Made by a program: the position numbers and the translations under genes. This document shows, in pieces, positions 23,342 to 35,736 of a DNA stretch of 64,000 nt. The stretch comes from Armillaria gallica. Its lineage: Eukaryota; Basidiomycota; Agaricomycetes; Agaricales; Physalacriaceae. Below the pieces are notes generated by a model, which was not told the origin of the DNA, made no database searches, and saw only the letters and a program-made list of their open reading frames with translations. Each line of letters opens with the position of its first letter. Position 1 is the first letter of the stretch. The stretch is taken from assembly GCA_037576215.1 (NCBI GenBank), contig JBANDB010000002.1:3162001-3226000 (forward strand). Direction: 5' to 3'.

Positions 23342-25348
23342 ATGTCCTTGTTATCCCGCTCTCTCTTCTTGCGTTCAGCTGCCCTCAAGCGGGGTGGCCC
23401 TGTACGTTTTGCTTCTTCTAGTCAGTCCTGAACTCGTCTATTGGCCAATCTAACGCGTCCCAGAATTCGTCCAGTTCCAATGGGAGGCACGTTTGCCATC
23501 CCCTCCTGCCATATCCCACTCTAATATCGTCACTAGGATCCATTGAATGTCGAGAACCTTCTCACTGAAGAGGAAATAGCAATTCGGTCAGCCCACTACT
23601 TGAATTACTGTGGCTTTCCTAACGTCGATCGTCAGGGACACTGCTCATCAGTACTGTCAGGCAAGTCCCAGTCGAAAACGAGGAAATCTCTATATCTGCA
23701 GGTCCTTTTCTCAGCCGAGCGGTGTTAACAGAACGCTTTTAGGAAAACCTTCTGCCTCGCGTCTTGGAAGGATGGCGTACAGAAGGCCCGTGATAATGAC
23801 AATGTCCGTGTCTGTGTTTCTCGTATTAACAACCCCATAGAATTCAATCAGAAAATTCTGCCTGAAATGGGAAAACTTGGGCTTCTAGGCTCTACAATTC
23901 AAGGCTACGGATGTGCTGGAACGAGCGATGTCGCGTATGGGCTCATCGCACGAGAAATTGAACGGTAAAACGCTGGTCTAGCCTATCTTCATATATACTG
24001 AACCACCAAAAAGAGTAGATTCTGGGTATCGCTCAATAGCGTCCGTCCAATCTTCCCTTGTCATGCATCCTATAAACGAGTTTGGGACAGAGGCTCAAAA
24101 AGAAAACTATATACCTCGTCTTGGTCAGTGTCACTCTTGTTTTCCACATGTGTATCGATAAATGACTTTCCTATAAACAGCAAAGGGTGAAATTATTGGC
24201 GCTTTTGTAAGCCTGTACCTTCCTGTCACAAAGGCGTATCTTAACTTGCGTATCATTAGGGGCTCACCGAACCCAACCATGGGTCGGATCCGGCAAACAT
24301 GGAAACCACAGCCGAGGAGGTAGACGGAGGTTTCATTATCAACGGAAGCAAGACATGGATTTCTAACGCGCCTGTCGCGTATGTTTGAATCGTAGCCATG
24401 AAGATTGTGGCTAATTTTAAAGCTTTTCAGTGATGTCTTCATAATCTGGGCCAACTGCAAGTGGGACCAAAAGATCCGTGGATTTATCCTTGAAAAGGTA
24501 TGCGACCGCGATCAATATTTTGGTGTACTAAGTTTTGTCCAATTAGGGAATGAAAGGGCTCGAGACACAGGCAATCAAGAACAAAGTAGCGTTAAGAGCT
24601 TCTCTCACTGGATCAATCTTCATGGACTCTGTTCGCGTGTCTCATGATGCACTGTTACCTAAATCTAAGGGCTTGGGGTCACCATTCTCTTGCTTAAACT
24701 CTGCTCGGTATGTTGTCATGTCGTATCTTTCACAGCCATTGTCATATTTAAAAATTAGGTATGGCATTTCGTGGGGAGTCATGGGCTCCCTGGAGGATTG
24801 TGTCAACCGGACGAGAGCGTATGCGCTCGAACGGCATCAGTTCCAGCGTCCGTTGGCCTCATTTCAACTTATTCAAAAGAAACTAGTTGATGCCCAGACC
24901 GAGGTGACTTTGGGACTCCTAGCCAGTCTACAAGTCGGCCGGCTCAAGGAGTCTGGACAATATTCACCTGAGATGATAAGCATGATCAAGAGGAACAATT
25001 GCGGGAAAGCTTTGCAACACTCGAGGATTGTGCTGGATATTTTGGGTGGAAATGCTTGTGCTGACGAGTCAGTCATCTGTATACTTTTATAGTATTGCGC
25101 TGACGGGGAGCAGATATCATGTTGGAAGACACGTTGCCAATCTGCAGGTCACCAATACATATGAAGGTGAGCAACACATTACCTTCCTCTATACTTAACT
25201 ATGCTGATATATCTGTCCTTGCAGGAACTTACGTGCGTATCATTCATAGACCGCTGCTAGTTCTATACGCTCATCGAACCTTTTATTTTAGGACATCCAC
25301 ACTTTGATACTCGGGAAAGCGATGACCGGGATACAAGCATTTTTCTAA
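23342..25348 (+). CDS. Glutaryl-CoA dehydrogenase, mitochondrial
   Basis: Fifteen exons encode an acyl-CoA dehydrogenase that follows glutaryl-CoA dehydrogenase closely: a basic leader ([17 protein letters not shown]) suited to mitochondrial import, [130 protein letters not shown] and the ending GIQAFF. The Glu of YEGT is the family's catalytic base. It oxidises and decarboxylates glutaryl-CoA to crotonyl-CoA in lysine and tryptophan breakdown, using FAD and ETF. Three introns appear to use GC donors (23487-23536, 23661-23742, 23786-23840), because only those restore the conserved frame. The other introns are GT-AG. The gene lies between two inverted D-amino-acid oxidase copies, which could also serve lysine or D-amino-acid catabolism. 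Confidence 0.9.
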
Positions 25349-26495
25349 GCATGGACGCAAGGGTAATTCATGTACGCATATCAACAAATGAACTCGGAAT
25401 TTTCACTTCGTCTGGTGCTGCTAAACTCCACGGGTTCAGTCGACTAGTACAACAGAACCAAGGGGCTATTGCCCGCTGATCCTGATCCAACCGTAGGCAG
25501 GCAGAGTGTGCAGAGTCTTGGCAAGGTTCGTTTCCCAGTACATGAGAGCCCGCTGTCCTGTCACCGGTTCTTCCGACATCGGTAGGCTCCGACGTTATGA
25601 GATTTTTTAACTGTGCTTTTTGCACATTAAATTTGTAACGAGGTGCTCGCGATTTCCGACGACAAAAGAAGGGTGATGATTTAGGAGGGTCAAAGATCGG
25701 AAAAAACCGTTACGAGGTCTTGAGGAATGAAGAACCCTCCTACGTTCGTGATGCGATCATGCGTTTTACTCGTGACCTGGCCAATGTCTGAATCTTTTTA
25801 GCATCTTCTCCCGCATCGTGGCTAGTAACACGGAAGCGAATGCTCGCCTCTTGCCCTCGTGCCTTACTACGGTGTACTCGTGAGGCTTCTTGTTATCCTG
25901 AACAAAATGCCCGAATGACGAAAAGTGCGCAATAACTGGACGATCTGGACCGTTTGATGGCATCTGATGCGATTCGTCACAAGACTCTGGGTTCATGATC
26001 AAGTGATAACCGACCGTCCTTTAGCATCTCGGTACTTTAATATTGGGGTGCTCTCTGCTTCAAAATGGGAATGAGCTTTGTTGCGGAGAATGCCATGTGT
26101 TTCAGCTCCGTTTCCCGTAGCATGGCAAATTGGTCCAGACTTTGCCATAGCTAAGGGGTTCCTACTATTCGTGATCAGGCGGTCCGCATCAGAGCCTTGC
26201 TGTGGTACTACGAATGATGAACAGAAAATGCCAAGGTACGACATGCATATACCACCGGAATTTACTGGACAATAGGTATTCTTGTCGCGGCGGCCGGCTA
26301 TTGTTCAGGTGCCATCCGGAGAGTGCCATAAGGGTTACAAGTTCTCAAACACAAGTTGTGATCCTAAATGGATCAAACACGTACTTCAACATGCAGTTGA
26401 CGGCCGTGTCCGACAGTACGGTGATCTTGCCTACACCGTAATCCATTGCAAACTACGACTGGTTTTTTTTCAGTCTTGAAAAATAGTTACAGTGC
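25349..26495. other. Intergenic stretch with unassigned minus-strand frames
   Basis: Two adjacent minus-strand frames (25999-26244 and 25766-26002) read as ordinary protein but belong to no family I recognise. They may be exons of a small gene or a decayed one. The rest shows nothing. Confidence 0.35.
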
Positions 26496-26502
26496 TATAA
26501 AA
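26496..26502 (+). promoter_or_regulatory. TATA box of D-amino-acid oxidase copy 2
   Basis: TATAAAA 107 bases before the ATG at 26603, matching the spacing in copy 1 although the surrounding promoter sequence has diverged. Confidence 0.5.
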
Positions 26503-26602
26503 TGCTCAGATTTTCACATATCTCATCATTATCACCCCCGCTCCAGTTTCTCAGCCTCCAGCTACTAAATCCGTTGATTTAACCTCTTCATATTTGCTAA
26601 AC

Positions 26603-28233
26603 ATGTCTCCATCGCAAACTACTCCAGTCTTAGGTCTCAACAAGGGTCTTCTTATTCTTGACACGTCTGCAAACGCTGCCGGCGCACCGCGAAACAGAGA
26701 ACGCGTACTCGTTGTCGGTGGTGGCGTGACTGGTTTAACGTGCGTGCATTGTACCGCTAATAGTGTCAAGCTCACATATGCATTTATAGGACCTCCTGGA
26801 TCCTGCTCGATGCAGGATATGATGTCACAACCGTGTCGGAGCAGTGGGCTCCAGCGACACCTCGTATCACGTCTCAGATCGGTAAGTATATCTCCCGTTA
26901 TAGACTGCAATCTAGCACTGACTAGAATTTCCGTCCAGCCGGAGCGTTGTAGGTGTACGCGTATATCATCTAAAGCTCAGAACTAATTTGCGTTAACCAG
27001 GTGGGAGTATCCTCCAGCCGTCTGTGGTATGCCTACATCGCTTTATTAAGGAACCTCGCTTAATCACAATCTGTACAGGCCAGCACACCGACGCGGGCTC
27101 CTTGGCATTGTCCAAAGGATGGTCACTAACATCCTACCGAATTTTCGACCAGCTAAGCAAATCCCTGCCCGCCATCAAAATGCGCACCGCCAACTTCTTC
27201 TTCGGGAAGCCAATCGAGGACCTCCCTGATCAGTTGAGCAAGATGCGCGAGATAGAAGCTTCTTGTGTTCAAGGTTTCGTCCGAGACCCTGACTTGATTG
27301 CAAAGCACGCAGTGAACCAGAATGCTGGCGTCGTCGATGCCTATTCGCATCTGGCTCCCGTCATCGACACAGACGCGTATATGGCGAGTCCCACTTCGTA
27401 CTCAAATTTGATTGTCTATATTGACCCTGGTAAATAGGTCTGGCTTCATGATCTGGTCGAGGCGAAAGGCGCGGAGCTGATAACTCGCCGCATTGACGGC
27501 GATCTCTTGGACTCCGAGGCCAAGCTCCTCGAGACCTATGGTGCCGTTGCAATTGTCAATGCTACCGGTCTCAATTCATTTGAAGCTGCGGGAGACAAGT
27601 CTTGCTACCCTCTACGCGGTGGCCTAATTCGACTTGTCAACGACGGGAAACGGTTCCCTAAGGTTACGGAAGCTCTAGCTGTCACGCACGACAACGAATT
27701 GAGCTCCGAGCACGAAGACATCGTTTTCATAGTTCCTCGTAACGACAACGTTTGTTAACTCAGCCTCCCGTTCGGTTTCCTTCGAACTAAGCTGCTTTTA
27801 GATTCTTATCCTCGGTGGTATCGCTCAGCCGCACAAATGGGAGCTCAATTTCACGATGGAATCACCCGAGATCCAGCGGATGCGGGAGCGATGCAACAAA
27901 TTGTACGTACTCCCTAATATGCGATGTTTCCGGCCCACTAACAACGGCGTTGTTAGTGTTCCGGGACTCGAGAATGCAGAGTTCGACCCAGTAGCGCCTG
28001 TCGTCCAAGGACTCCGACCGACGCGCATGGGAAATGTTCGCGTGGGACGGGAGCTACGACCGAATAGGGTGCATGGTGGATCCAGCAGCATTATTCATTC
28101 CTATGGGCAAGGAGGATCTGGTTTTTCTTTCTCTATTGGATGTGCAGTGGATGTTCTTCGCTTGATTGACCAAGTGGTACTTGAAAAGAGAACAGGGAAC
28201 TTCAATGTGGAAATTTATCGTGCTAACTTGTAG
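26603..28233 (+). CDS. D-amino-acid oxidase, copy 2 (inverted), with the same in-frame TAG
   Basis: Start MSPSQTTPVLGL, FAD fold RVLVVGGGVTGLT, then WILLDAGYDVTT, WEYPPAVCG, KMRTANFFFG, VNATGLNSF, QGLRPTRMGN, HSYGQGGSGF and the ending ANL. Gene organisation follows copy 1, in the opposite orientation. The TAG after DPGK (27435-27437) is identical to copy 1, with the conserved VWLHDLVEAKG immediately after it. Divergence is uneven: the first exon differs at many residues, while the exon around 27507-27750 encodes the same 79 residues with only a few silent base changes. The intron after PRNDN starts GTTTGT here, a poorer donor than GTAAGC in copy 1. It is probably a product of inverted duplication with later gene conversion. 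Function is uncertain because of the stop. Confidence 0.7.
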
Positions 28234-29304
28234 ATTTACTGACGAGATCCATGACTGTTTTGTACCAGTATTTTGTAACTCTATAATATCATTTTCTGTC
28301 CAACTTCAGCTTGCCTTTCCGTCCAGTGACTGCGTCTTCTCAGTTGGCCACTTCGTATTATTACTCCAATACAAGGAGGCTATGTCATTCTTCGGCCTCC
28401 TCAGAGCAACGCCAAACAATTCTCCCGCCAAGTCAGCGCGATCACGGAAGTTTCTGAGTCCAGTACATGTTCGTAGCATTATATTGTATTATAACGAGGG
28501 CCCGGCATCTGACTTTACTGTAGCCTTAGATTAGTTCATCGGCGAAGATCAATGAAAGGATGAGAATGCCCCGTTCTAGTTCTTGACGTGCTAGTAGAGG
28601 TGGACGCATTTGCAAACGAATAATTTAGGAAGGAGCTCGCTCGGCAGCTTCGCCGCCAATCCGCATTTGGTCCGTAAATCAAGATTTTCAAAGTCGCATG
28701 AAGTAGGACCCGTTACACAAAGTTATCGCTTTCATTGTTTGGGGAACAGGGATGATAAAGCTACGTAAAGTCGTGACGTTGTCAATCTCTGACCGAAAAA
28801 CTCCCTAGAAAGAGCGCACGAGCCCGAGCTACAGGCGAGCGTGCGAGCAAGTTGAAGAAGCTGCGAGACGAGAGTGACGCCGCTATGCCGAGAGATAGTG
28901 CCTAACCCGTGATCGTGGTTGGGTGCTTGCGGCAATTCCCGTAACGACGTGCTCTTTACCACCATGGCGCTCGCGCCCTCGAGCACCGTGCCGAGCGCGG
29001 TGAGCGCACGAGCCTGGGCTGCAGTTCTCGCGTCTCTACTCTGCAAAAAATGACATGAGCGTATTTGTCCACCAAGCTCAGCACCAGGCATATGCATCCG
29101 GTCATTCTTCCCCTTTCCGTTCTGTACCCTGCTAATCGAAGCGCAGCGCAGATCCTGTAGACTCTGCTTCTCATTCACAGCGTGTTACCCTGGGGACGGG
29201 CCTCTGAATTCACGAGCGTCCGTCGCAAATCCTTGGGGTATCCGACGCGTTTTTGCCCAGATTCAACGACGCGTTTTGCCCGGATTTAATTTAGCATGGT
29301 GCTC
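28234..29304. other. Intergenic stretch with a short tandem repeat
   Basis: No gene recognised. A 24-bp-spaced imperfect direct repeat lies at 29244-29263 and 29268-29286 (GACGCGTTTTTGCCCAGATT, then GACGCGTTTTGCCCGGATT), 20-60 bases before the TATA box of the recombinase gene, where it could bind a regulator. The left boundary of the mobile-element array is probably in here, but I could not find it. Confidence 0.4.
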
Positions 29305-29310
29305 TATAAA
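29305..29310 (+). promoter_or_regulatory. TATA box of the DUF3435-like recombinase gene
   Basis: TATAAA within CTCTATAAAAGC, 54-59 bases before the ATG at 29364, preceded by the tandem motif at 29244-29286. Confidence 0.45.
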
Positions 29311-29363
29311 AGCTGTTCGAAAACGCTGCCCATCCTCGTCACCCTCCGGACCCCGTTAGTGCC

Positions 29364-31190
29364 ATGCCTCTTCGTCCAAAACCCACCACTCGCAAAGAGC
29401 GTCTCGACAAACATTCCGCCGTACCCGCCGTTGCTGCAATGATCAAGAGCACGGGTTTCTTTGCTCAGCAGTTTGTCAAACGCTTGCTCGCTCATCCCTC
29501 TGTGTAGTCAGGCGGCTGAAGCGGTACTGGAGAGATTTTGCGTCGAGCAGCCAGAAGACAACCATCTCCATGTTTATCCCGAGATCGACATCGACACAAA
29601 GTTCCCGCCCCGAGGTACGTCTTCCACACACGCATATACGCATATACTCACACCATTCTGGAAGCCTTCATCGCATTCACCATGCACCAAGCACTCAAGT
29701 ACTCACCTCCAAAGGCCGTATCAGCAAGTATTCGACGAGGGATACCATTCACTCCCTCATAGGCTCCTTCTTCGGGATCTGGCGACGCGAAGCTCTAAAA
29801 TCTGTTCCCTTTGAATATACCCAACAGGTTTACACCTACACCGACTCTGAACAACTCGCAGAAATCGTACCGCTCTGCACCGACTCAAAGCCTAGACACT
29901 CCATGAGCGCCACTGACTTTGAAGTCCTCGCCCGAGCGCTTTTCAAGGACAACGGGTTCCGGACGCTTCGCATGGTGCTCCAAGTTGCCTATCTCATCAA
30001 AATCCAGTCGCTCATGATCGAGCCCTCATCGAAGGAACCAAGGACAATGGCACCAACGAGGCTCTCACATGGGACGAACATGACTGTCACGTCATTCCCA
30101 ACGAAGACGACCCCCACGATCCTCTCATCATCATCGTCGTCAAGATAAGCTGCCAGAAAGGGTACCGGGGAAAAAGTCTGTATACAAAGAGTTTGTCCTC
30201 TATCCCAATCCCAACACAAACCGCGCAATGTGCCCTGTCACCCAGGCGGTAGCTCTCGCCATTGAAGACCAGATATTTGCCGACATCACTACTGCTGAGC
30301 AAATCTTTTCCCCCAAGATACCGCCGACAGACCACGTCTTGACCCTGAAGCTCGAATCGCGCTCCCAGTGTGTAGCATGGGCAGAGGTCTTGGTCAACGG
30401 CGTCTGAGGCATTTCTTCAGACCGTGCCTTGACCTGTACCGCATACAGCGGCCATTTACGGCACGTCAATTTGGCAGATGGGTTCATTGGTATATAAGGA
30501 TCATGCACAATTTCATCTTGCTGATTTTGTCCCCCAGTTCATGTCACCGCATACTACTTTCGACGTGGCGCCTCTAACCGGATCTCTCGGGAATTAGAAG
30601 AAATGACCTACACACGCTCATGGGTCATACAAAGGATTCCAGAAAGTTCAAGGTGTGCATCCACAGATTTCCTAAACACGGTCACTCGTCATGTTACAGA
30701 ATGCATACCAAAGCAGACTCGTCGACTGATCTAGCTGCTGTGCTCTATAACCGCGAGGAAAACACTGAGCATGTCACAGCGGGCAAGGTAAAGAGAACAC
30801 TTTTCTTATTAATCTCACATCTGTGCAGGCTGTTTCAAGCATGTCTGCTCGTCGAGACAACAACGCTTCCATGGAACTACCCTTGGAACATGTGGGTTTA
30901 ATAACCAACGAACCAAAGCTTGTGGACATGTGACAGGCACGCGAAAAGGTACCTGTACTTTATTTCATCCTCTGCTTAGTGCTGACCTCCCTCTCAGTTC
31001 GCCAAGGAAATTTCGGAAGCCTCGGGGCTTCTGGTATCAGCAGACGTGGACGAGGAAGAGCAGAAAATAGTAGTGGCCAAGGTGCTTGATCTCAAAAAGG
31101 CACTTAGCATGACAAGGAGTATTGCAATGTTATACAGTGGGAAAAGAAGCAATGTGTAAGTCAAGTAATTCATGAAGTCCATGTTCACCA
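29364..31190 (+). pseudogene. DUF3435-like (FluG/captain-type) tyrosine recombinase, decayed
   Basis: Starts MPLRPKPTTRKERLDKHSAV and follows a mushroom protein family that I place near DUF3435, the tyrosine recombinase family that includes Starship captains. Conserved blocks appear in order but in changing frames: AVLERFCVEQPED, SKYSTRDTIHSLIGSFFGIWRR (about 29715-29780), DFEVLARALFKDNGFRTLRM, EALTWDEHDCHVIPNEDDP (about 30048), VYKEFVLYPN, NRAMCPVTQAVALA, then the active-site region AYYFRRGASNRI (about 30552-30587), LMGHTKDSRKF (about 30618) and STDLAAVLYNREE. The Y-x-F-R-R-G and MGH boxes match the catalytic Arg and His boxes; the nucleophile Tyr would lie just after. Some frame changes may be introns, but several (29506 stop; near 30010; 30140; 30403) are not, so it is called a pseudogene. 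The last 350 bases (30832-31186) are shared with the end of element B. Confidence 0.6.
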
Positions 31191-31521
31191 GGCGCATCCA
31201 AACGGGAAATGCCGGAGTAATTCAAACTCAATTCAAGGTCCGGTCGCTATTGAGGTATGCTGATGTAACAATTCATGTGATAGCTTATTAACAGTAAATG
31301 AAAACTTTAATTTATCATAATAAAGTTTGAAATAAATAATTACATATCAAAACAAACCCCCTGTTGCTACTGTATCCTCACTACTGTACACCCCTAGCCT
31401 AACCTTAAAAGAACCTTGCTCAGTGCAATACTAAGGATTAACTCAGTTAATTGTGCTATATTGAATATGAGAAATTAGTATGCAAAATAATAAAATTAAA
31501 ATAATAATTTCCAAAAAAGGA

Positions 31522-31554
31522 TCATATGACAATGGTGAGGCAAACTCATGCTCC
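31522..31554. repeat. tRNA-Leu 3'-end-like junction repeat 1
   Basis: TCATATGACAATGGTGAGG followed by CAAACTCATGCTCC corresponds to the T-arm and 3' acceptor strand of the tRNA-Leu gene at 51813 (minus strand), with a two-base gap and C-to-T or G-to-A changes. It divides the right end of the decayed recombinase unit from the left end of element A. Confidence 0.6.
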
Positions 31555-32297
31555 TGCCTGTTGTGACAAGTTTGAAACTCTAGGATGTCACATTTCATAC
31601 ATTTTTCAATCTCTAGGGTCAATGAGCAAAACTAGCTATTGCAAGACATCTTAGCCCACCACTCAATATTGTTTGCACATGAAACTGATGTGATACTGTG
31701 TTGACATCATCACCCTCATCACACACCTCTGTCAGCTACTACCATGAGCCACTACATCACTCCCACATCCACACTTGTTCATCAATGCCTCACCTCCACT
31801 GTTCAATGTCCTTTCAATGCTCTGCATATGAGGCACACATGAAACTGATATAACTGTGACAATACAGGCCTGAATATGCATCAACATTGTCACTATCATC
31901 ACACCCCATTCTCTGTCAGCTCCCACCACATTGCTCCCCCATGTCACTCCTGCTTGCTTATTAGCACCTCACCTTAAAGCACAGCAATGACAACAGCACC
32001 TCACTCTCTGTCATGCTCTCTACTAAAGTTGTTGACATCTGCCACCACCACATCACTTCTGACCACTCTCTGTCACACTCCTGACATCTCACTTGCTTGA
32101 CAGTATCACTTCACCTATCACAATCATGCTCAGAGTTATTGACGCCTCACTTCACCTTGCCATGACAACTGTCTGCTATATCAGAGAATCTCCTGATGAC
32201 AACAACAGCTGTCTATTGTGTGGTATAGAATGCATATACATGAATAGTATTCCTTTCTCTATTCTCTCCACCTATCTTTATAACCAGGTCTAAGAAT

Positions 32298-34265
32298 ATG
32301 AAAACAGATATTGGCAAGCATATCCATGAATGCGCTGCATTGCTTAAACACAGTCAAGCACAGCTCTCTGCAAATGAAGCCTTCAAACCCTCTTGTTGCC
32401 TCTGGGATGGTTGCTCCAAAGCATCCACCATCTGGGAGACCTGTGATGCCCATTTCAAGCACCTTGAAAATCATATCACATGGCTTGCTTCCATCTCTAT
32501 CACTAGCAATGGCAGGTGTTGCAAGTGGGATCTCTGTGAGGAGCCTAGTCACAATAACTGATATCTCTCTGATTGGTGTTTCACTTTACCACAGCTCACA
32601 GCATTGACTTCAACAAGGCCATCATCATTGACCACTGCACTCTCTGTGGTGATTGGATTGAGGACTAGAAAGGAGACTGCTCAGCTTAAAATGCTCACTG
32701 CAAAACCTATTACAAGACCATCTTCTCTCTCTTCAAATTTTGCTTACAAGGCCACATTTTCATCATGACCATAAACTTAAAATCACCAATGTTATCACAA
32801 AATACAAACTTAATGCACTCTTTGACAATAAAAGACTGCACTTTCATGGCCATATCTAGCAGTCCATTGCTCTCTGCCTCTTTTTCTGTCTCTTTTGCAT
32901 GTATGACAATGATTTGCTTATGTATATACACATGAAACAGTGAGTATATGCACATATTTAGCTTTGACACTTACCCAGCTTAAATACAGGGTCAATACTA
33001 TATACACTCACTACATTTTTCAGCAACATCTCTATAGTATTAAATCTGATATCATGTGCTCAGTCCTCTCTTGCAGAACACACACCTTTCCTCTCTTCAA
33101 TCTCATAACTCATCTTTTGGATGCCTACTGTGCCTCAGGATTGACTCCGTATATTGATCGGTGACTATAATCAAATTCTACACTATTGAAAACATATAAA
33201 CACCCACCAACATCTTGAACTTGGCTTATATGTAGCTTGTTGCAATAAATTGGAAAAGATCAAGAAAATGGAGAAAAAGCTTCGGATGCTTACCACGGCT
33301 CGAGATCATTCCCAATTTATGATCGGATGCCATAATCAAATTCTACGACCTTGAAAGCACTTTACCACTGATGCAAATAAAATTTATATGATGAAGCGCA
33401 CTCAAAAAGAAATAGATGAATGATTAAAGTTAATATAAAAATAGTTTCTGATTGCTATTTTGGATCAGGAAGATGTCCAATCAAAAATCTGATAAGAGAT
33501 TCGGATTCAGCGACCTCGAAACCCCCCATAGACATATGCTATATGTATAAAACCCATATGCACCTGTGGCAAACCTGGGACCCGCACCTGTAACACCTGG
33601 GTTTTTAAGACCCAGGTCAGGAATTTTGGTACCTAGGACCCAGCAGGTCAGGTCTGGGTGCACCTGGGTAGGGAACCATGTGACTCTTTAACTCATCTTG
33701 TCCTCTTTCACTATCTATCTCTCTCTGGCATTGCTCTATCAAGAAAGAAAAAAGGCTCAGAATTCCTATTAAAGACAACAAGGGCAATCTTGCCATCTTG
33801 CTTGCTTAAAACAAGCACTAGTCAAAGAAGCAATGCTTCAATAACAGTGACAATGACAAATATCTATTATATGTTTGCTCTAGTTGTTGTAATAAGCACC
33901 ACAATATTCAAAAGCATTGAAGATGTCTCCTTCAAGCTCACTTTGCTACAAATAAGGCACATACTACAAGCTCACCAAGGACGGTACAAAGCTTGAATCT
34001 ATTTACTCTTATGAATTCTTAAAGGTCACATTTTCTGTTCTCCTTAGCTGCATCTAACCCTCTTGATTAGGACATTTCTGCAGCTGGATCAGCAGTCAAG
34101 AAAGGGCAGTACCACTATTGCATTCTTTGCAAGCTTCAATTTGCTAACATCTGAGAACACATCCTACAAGACTGCCAATCACTCACTTTTTGCATCAATA
34201 ATCTCAACAATCCTGACCATCACCGTGCATGAAATGCTACATTATACACATTTTCTAAATGGATA
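32298..34265 (+). pseudogene. Multi-C2H2 zinc-finger protein of element A, broken
   Basis: Starts MKTDIGKHIHECAALLKHSQ and is the counterpart of the B gene at 40007. It keeps CLWDGCSKASTIWETCDAHFKHLENH and CKWDLCEEP but then stops at 32560. Downstream pieces (VLSCRTHTFPLFNLITHLL near 33060; a Cys/His cluster near 34130-34200) still align with B in broken frames. Several in-frame stops are present. Confidence 0.55.
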
Positions 34266-34689
34266 AAGACTGTAAACATATAACTGCTCTATATTGTAAC
34301 TTTGTATTATCTCTTACACTACTCTGTATTCCTGCATGTAAATCGCTCTGTTTTCAGCCCAAATTTTAGATCCAAATTTTATAAACTATTTGTTAAATAA
34401 AATAGGCACATACATGTTTAAAAAGTCCTCCACATACTGTGCCATGAGTGATGCAATGATCCTCAACACATCTAACAATGAGGCCTGAGCAAACTCATAC
34501 CTTATAGCTGGAACATGGATAAAATTCTCTTCAGGAGATGGCAGCAGGGATATGCAAGCATCTCATTAAAAACACCACTTTATCATTTCTTCCTGCCCCT
34601 GTTAGTGACATCCCAGCTCAGATCCATCAGTACTGCAGCACCAAACTAGGATACTGTATGAGCATCTCTTCAAGGCAGAAACAATAACA

Positions 34690-35736
34690 CTCACATAATT
34701 GTATAGGAGCATTAATGGCTGCCACATCACCATCACATGCTGATACTTTTTGTGATGCTTTGCCAGCTTCACATCATAAGCATTCTTTGCCTTGCAATCT
34801 GCCCCTTGTTCTTTATTTTTTGGGCATTCTCTAGTTCAAGCTGTGCCTTTGGTTGCTCTGCTCTGAAAGACCATTTTAAAAAGATTTTCCACTTTCAGAA
34901 GCCTCTTGCTTCTTTTGTGGCATTATCTTTCTTATCTTCATCATCCTCACCTATATGCACATTCTAAATCTTAACATATCAGATCATCTCTGTAACTCAC
35001 ATTGTGTAGTCTACAAACATTTTGCATGTGCCAACACTGACTTGATCAGAGAAGAACTGCACCAGTTTTAGTGCTGGTTCAATTTACAAAACACAAAACA
35101 CAAAGCCAACCTTGTTCATCACAACTAAACAGTCTATGTCATTGTCAAGTTTCTGAATCTTGCTCATTTTGTTATAAATATTTTTCCAAAGGTTCCTACT
35201 TCTATGAGCGATACTATGGCAGCATACTAACAGTCTATCAGCTTTCAAATCCACATAATAGGTGTCACACTCACCCAGTTTTCATATGTATTCTTGTACT
35301 CATAAATTAGATTCTTATATACTAGATCTTCTGTGGCTTCTCTGCTTCCACTATCAGGAAATAGCAAAGTTTTGGCAAAGTTCTTTGCAGTGAGAGTGAG
35401 GTACTTTTTGGCATTAAAAATAGCTAGCAACTTATCCATCCTATCCTTGACAATATCTCCCAGTGCAGAGACTGGAGCAGCTCCCACACTGATAGATCTG
35501 CCTCCTCAAGCTATTTGAGCATCTCCACCACTCTTGCCATGTTGACGACTCAGAGCTAGGAGCAGATCCTCATCAACAAAATTTGGTTTATCTGCTTCTG
35601 AATCTTTATAATGAGCTTTTTACATGTTTTTCTATCATTCCAAGAGTAGCTTCAGGAGGCAACTCAACAAAGTCACTGCAATTCTCACTCAAGTTCATTG
35701 ATACAGGCATGAATATGTACACCAGGAGAGTCAGCC
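34690..35736 (-). pseudogene. Unrecognised charged protein of element A, broken
   Basis: Counterpart of the minus-strand gene of element B. It starts MADSPGVHIHA at 35736 but soon meets a stop. The segment DIVKDRMDKLLAIFNAKKY followed by LTLTAKNFAKTLLFPDSGS (about 35300-35460) is well preserved. I do not recognise the family. Confidence 0.45.

Noticed and set aside
28732..29178. 148-codon minus-strand frame
   Set aside because: Repeats of Arg, Ala and Ser with no motif; it overlaps another frame and lies in a probable promoter region.
31700..32290. Runs rich in CAC, CAT and CTCTCTGTCA, possible satellite or CRISPR-like spacing
   Set aside because: The repeated words are irregular in spacing and length and occur in both elements as degenerate low-complexity sequence; no direct-repeat and spacer pattern.
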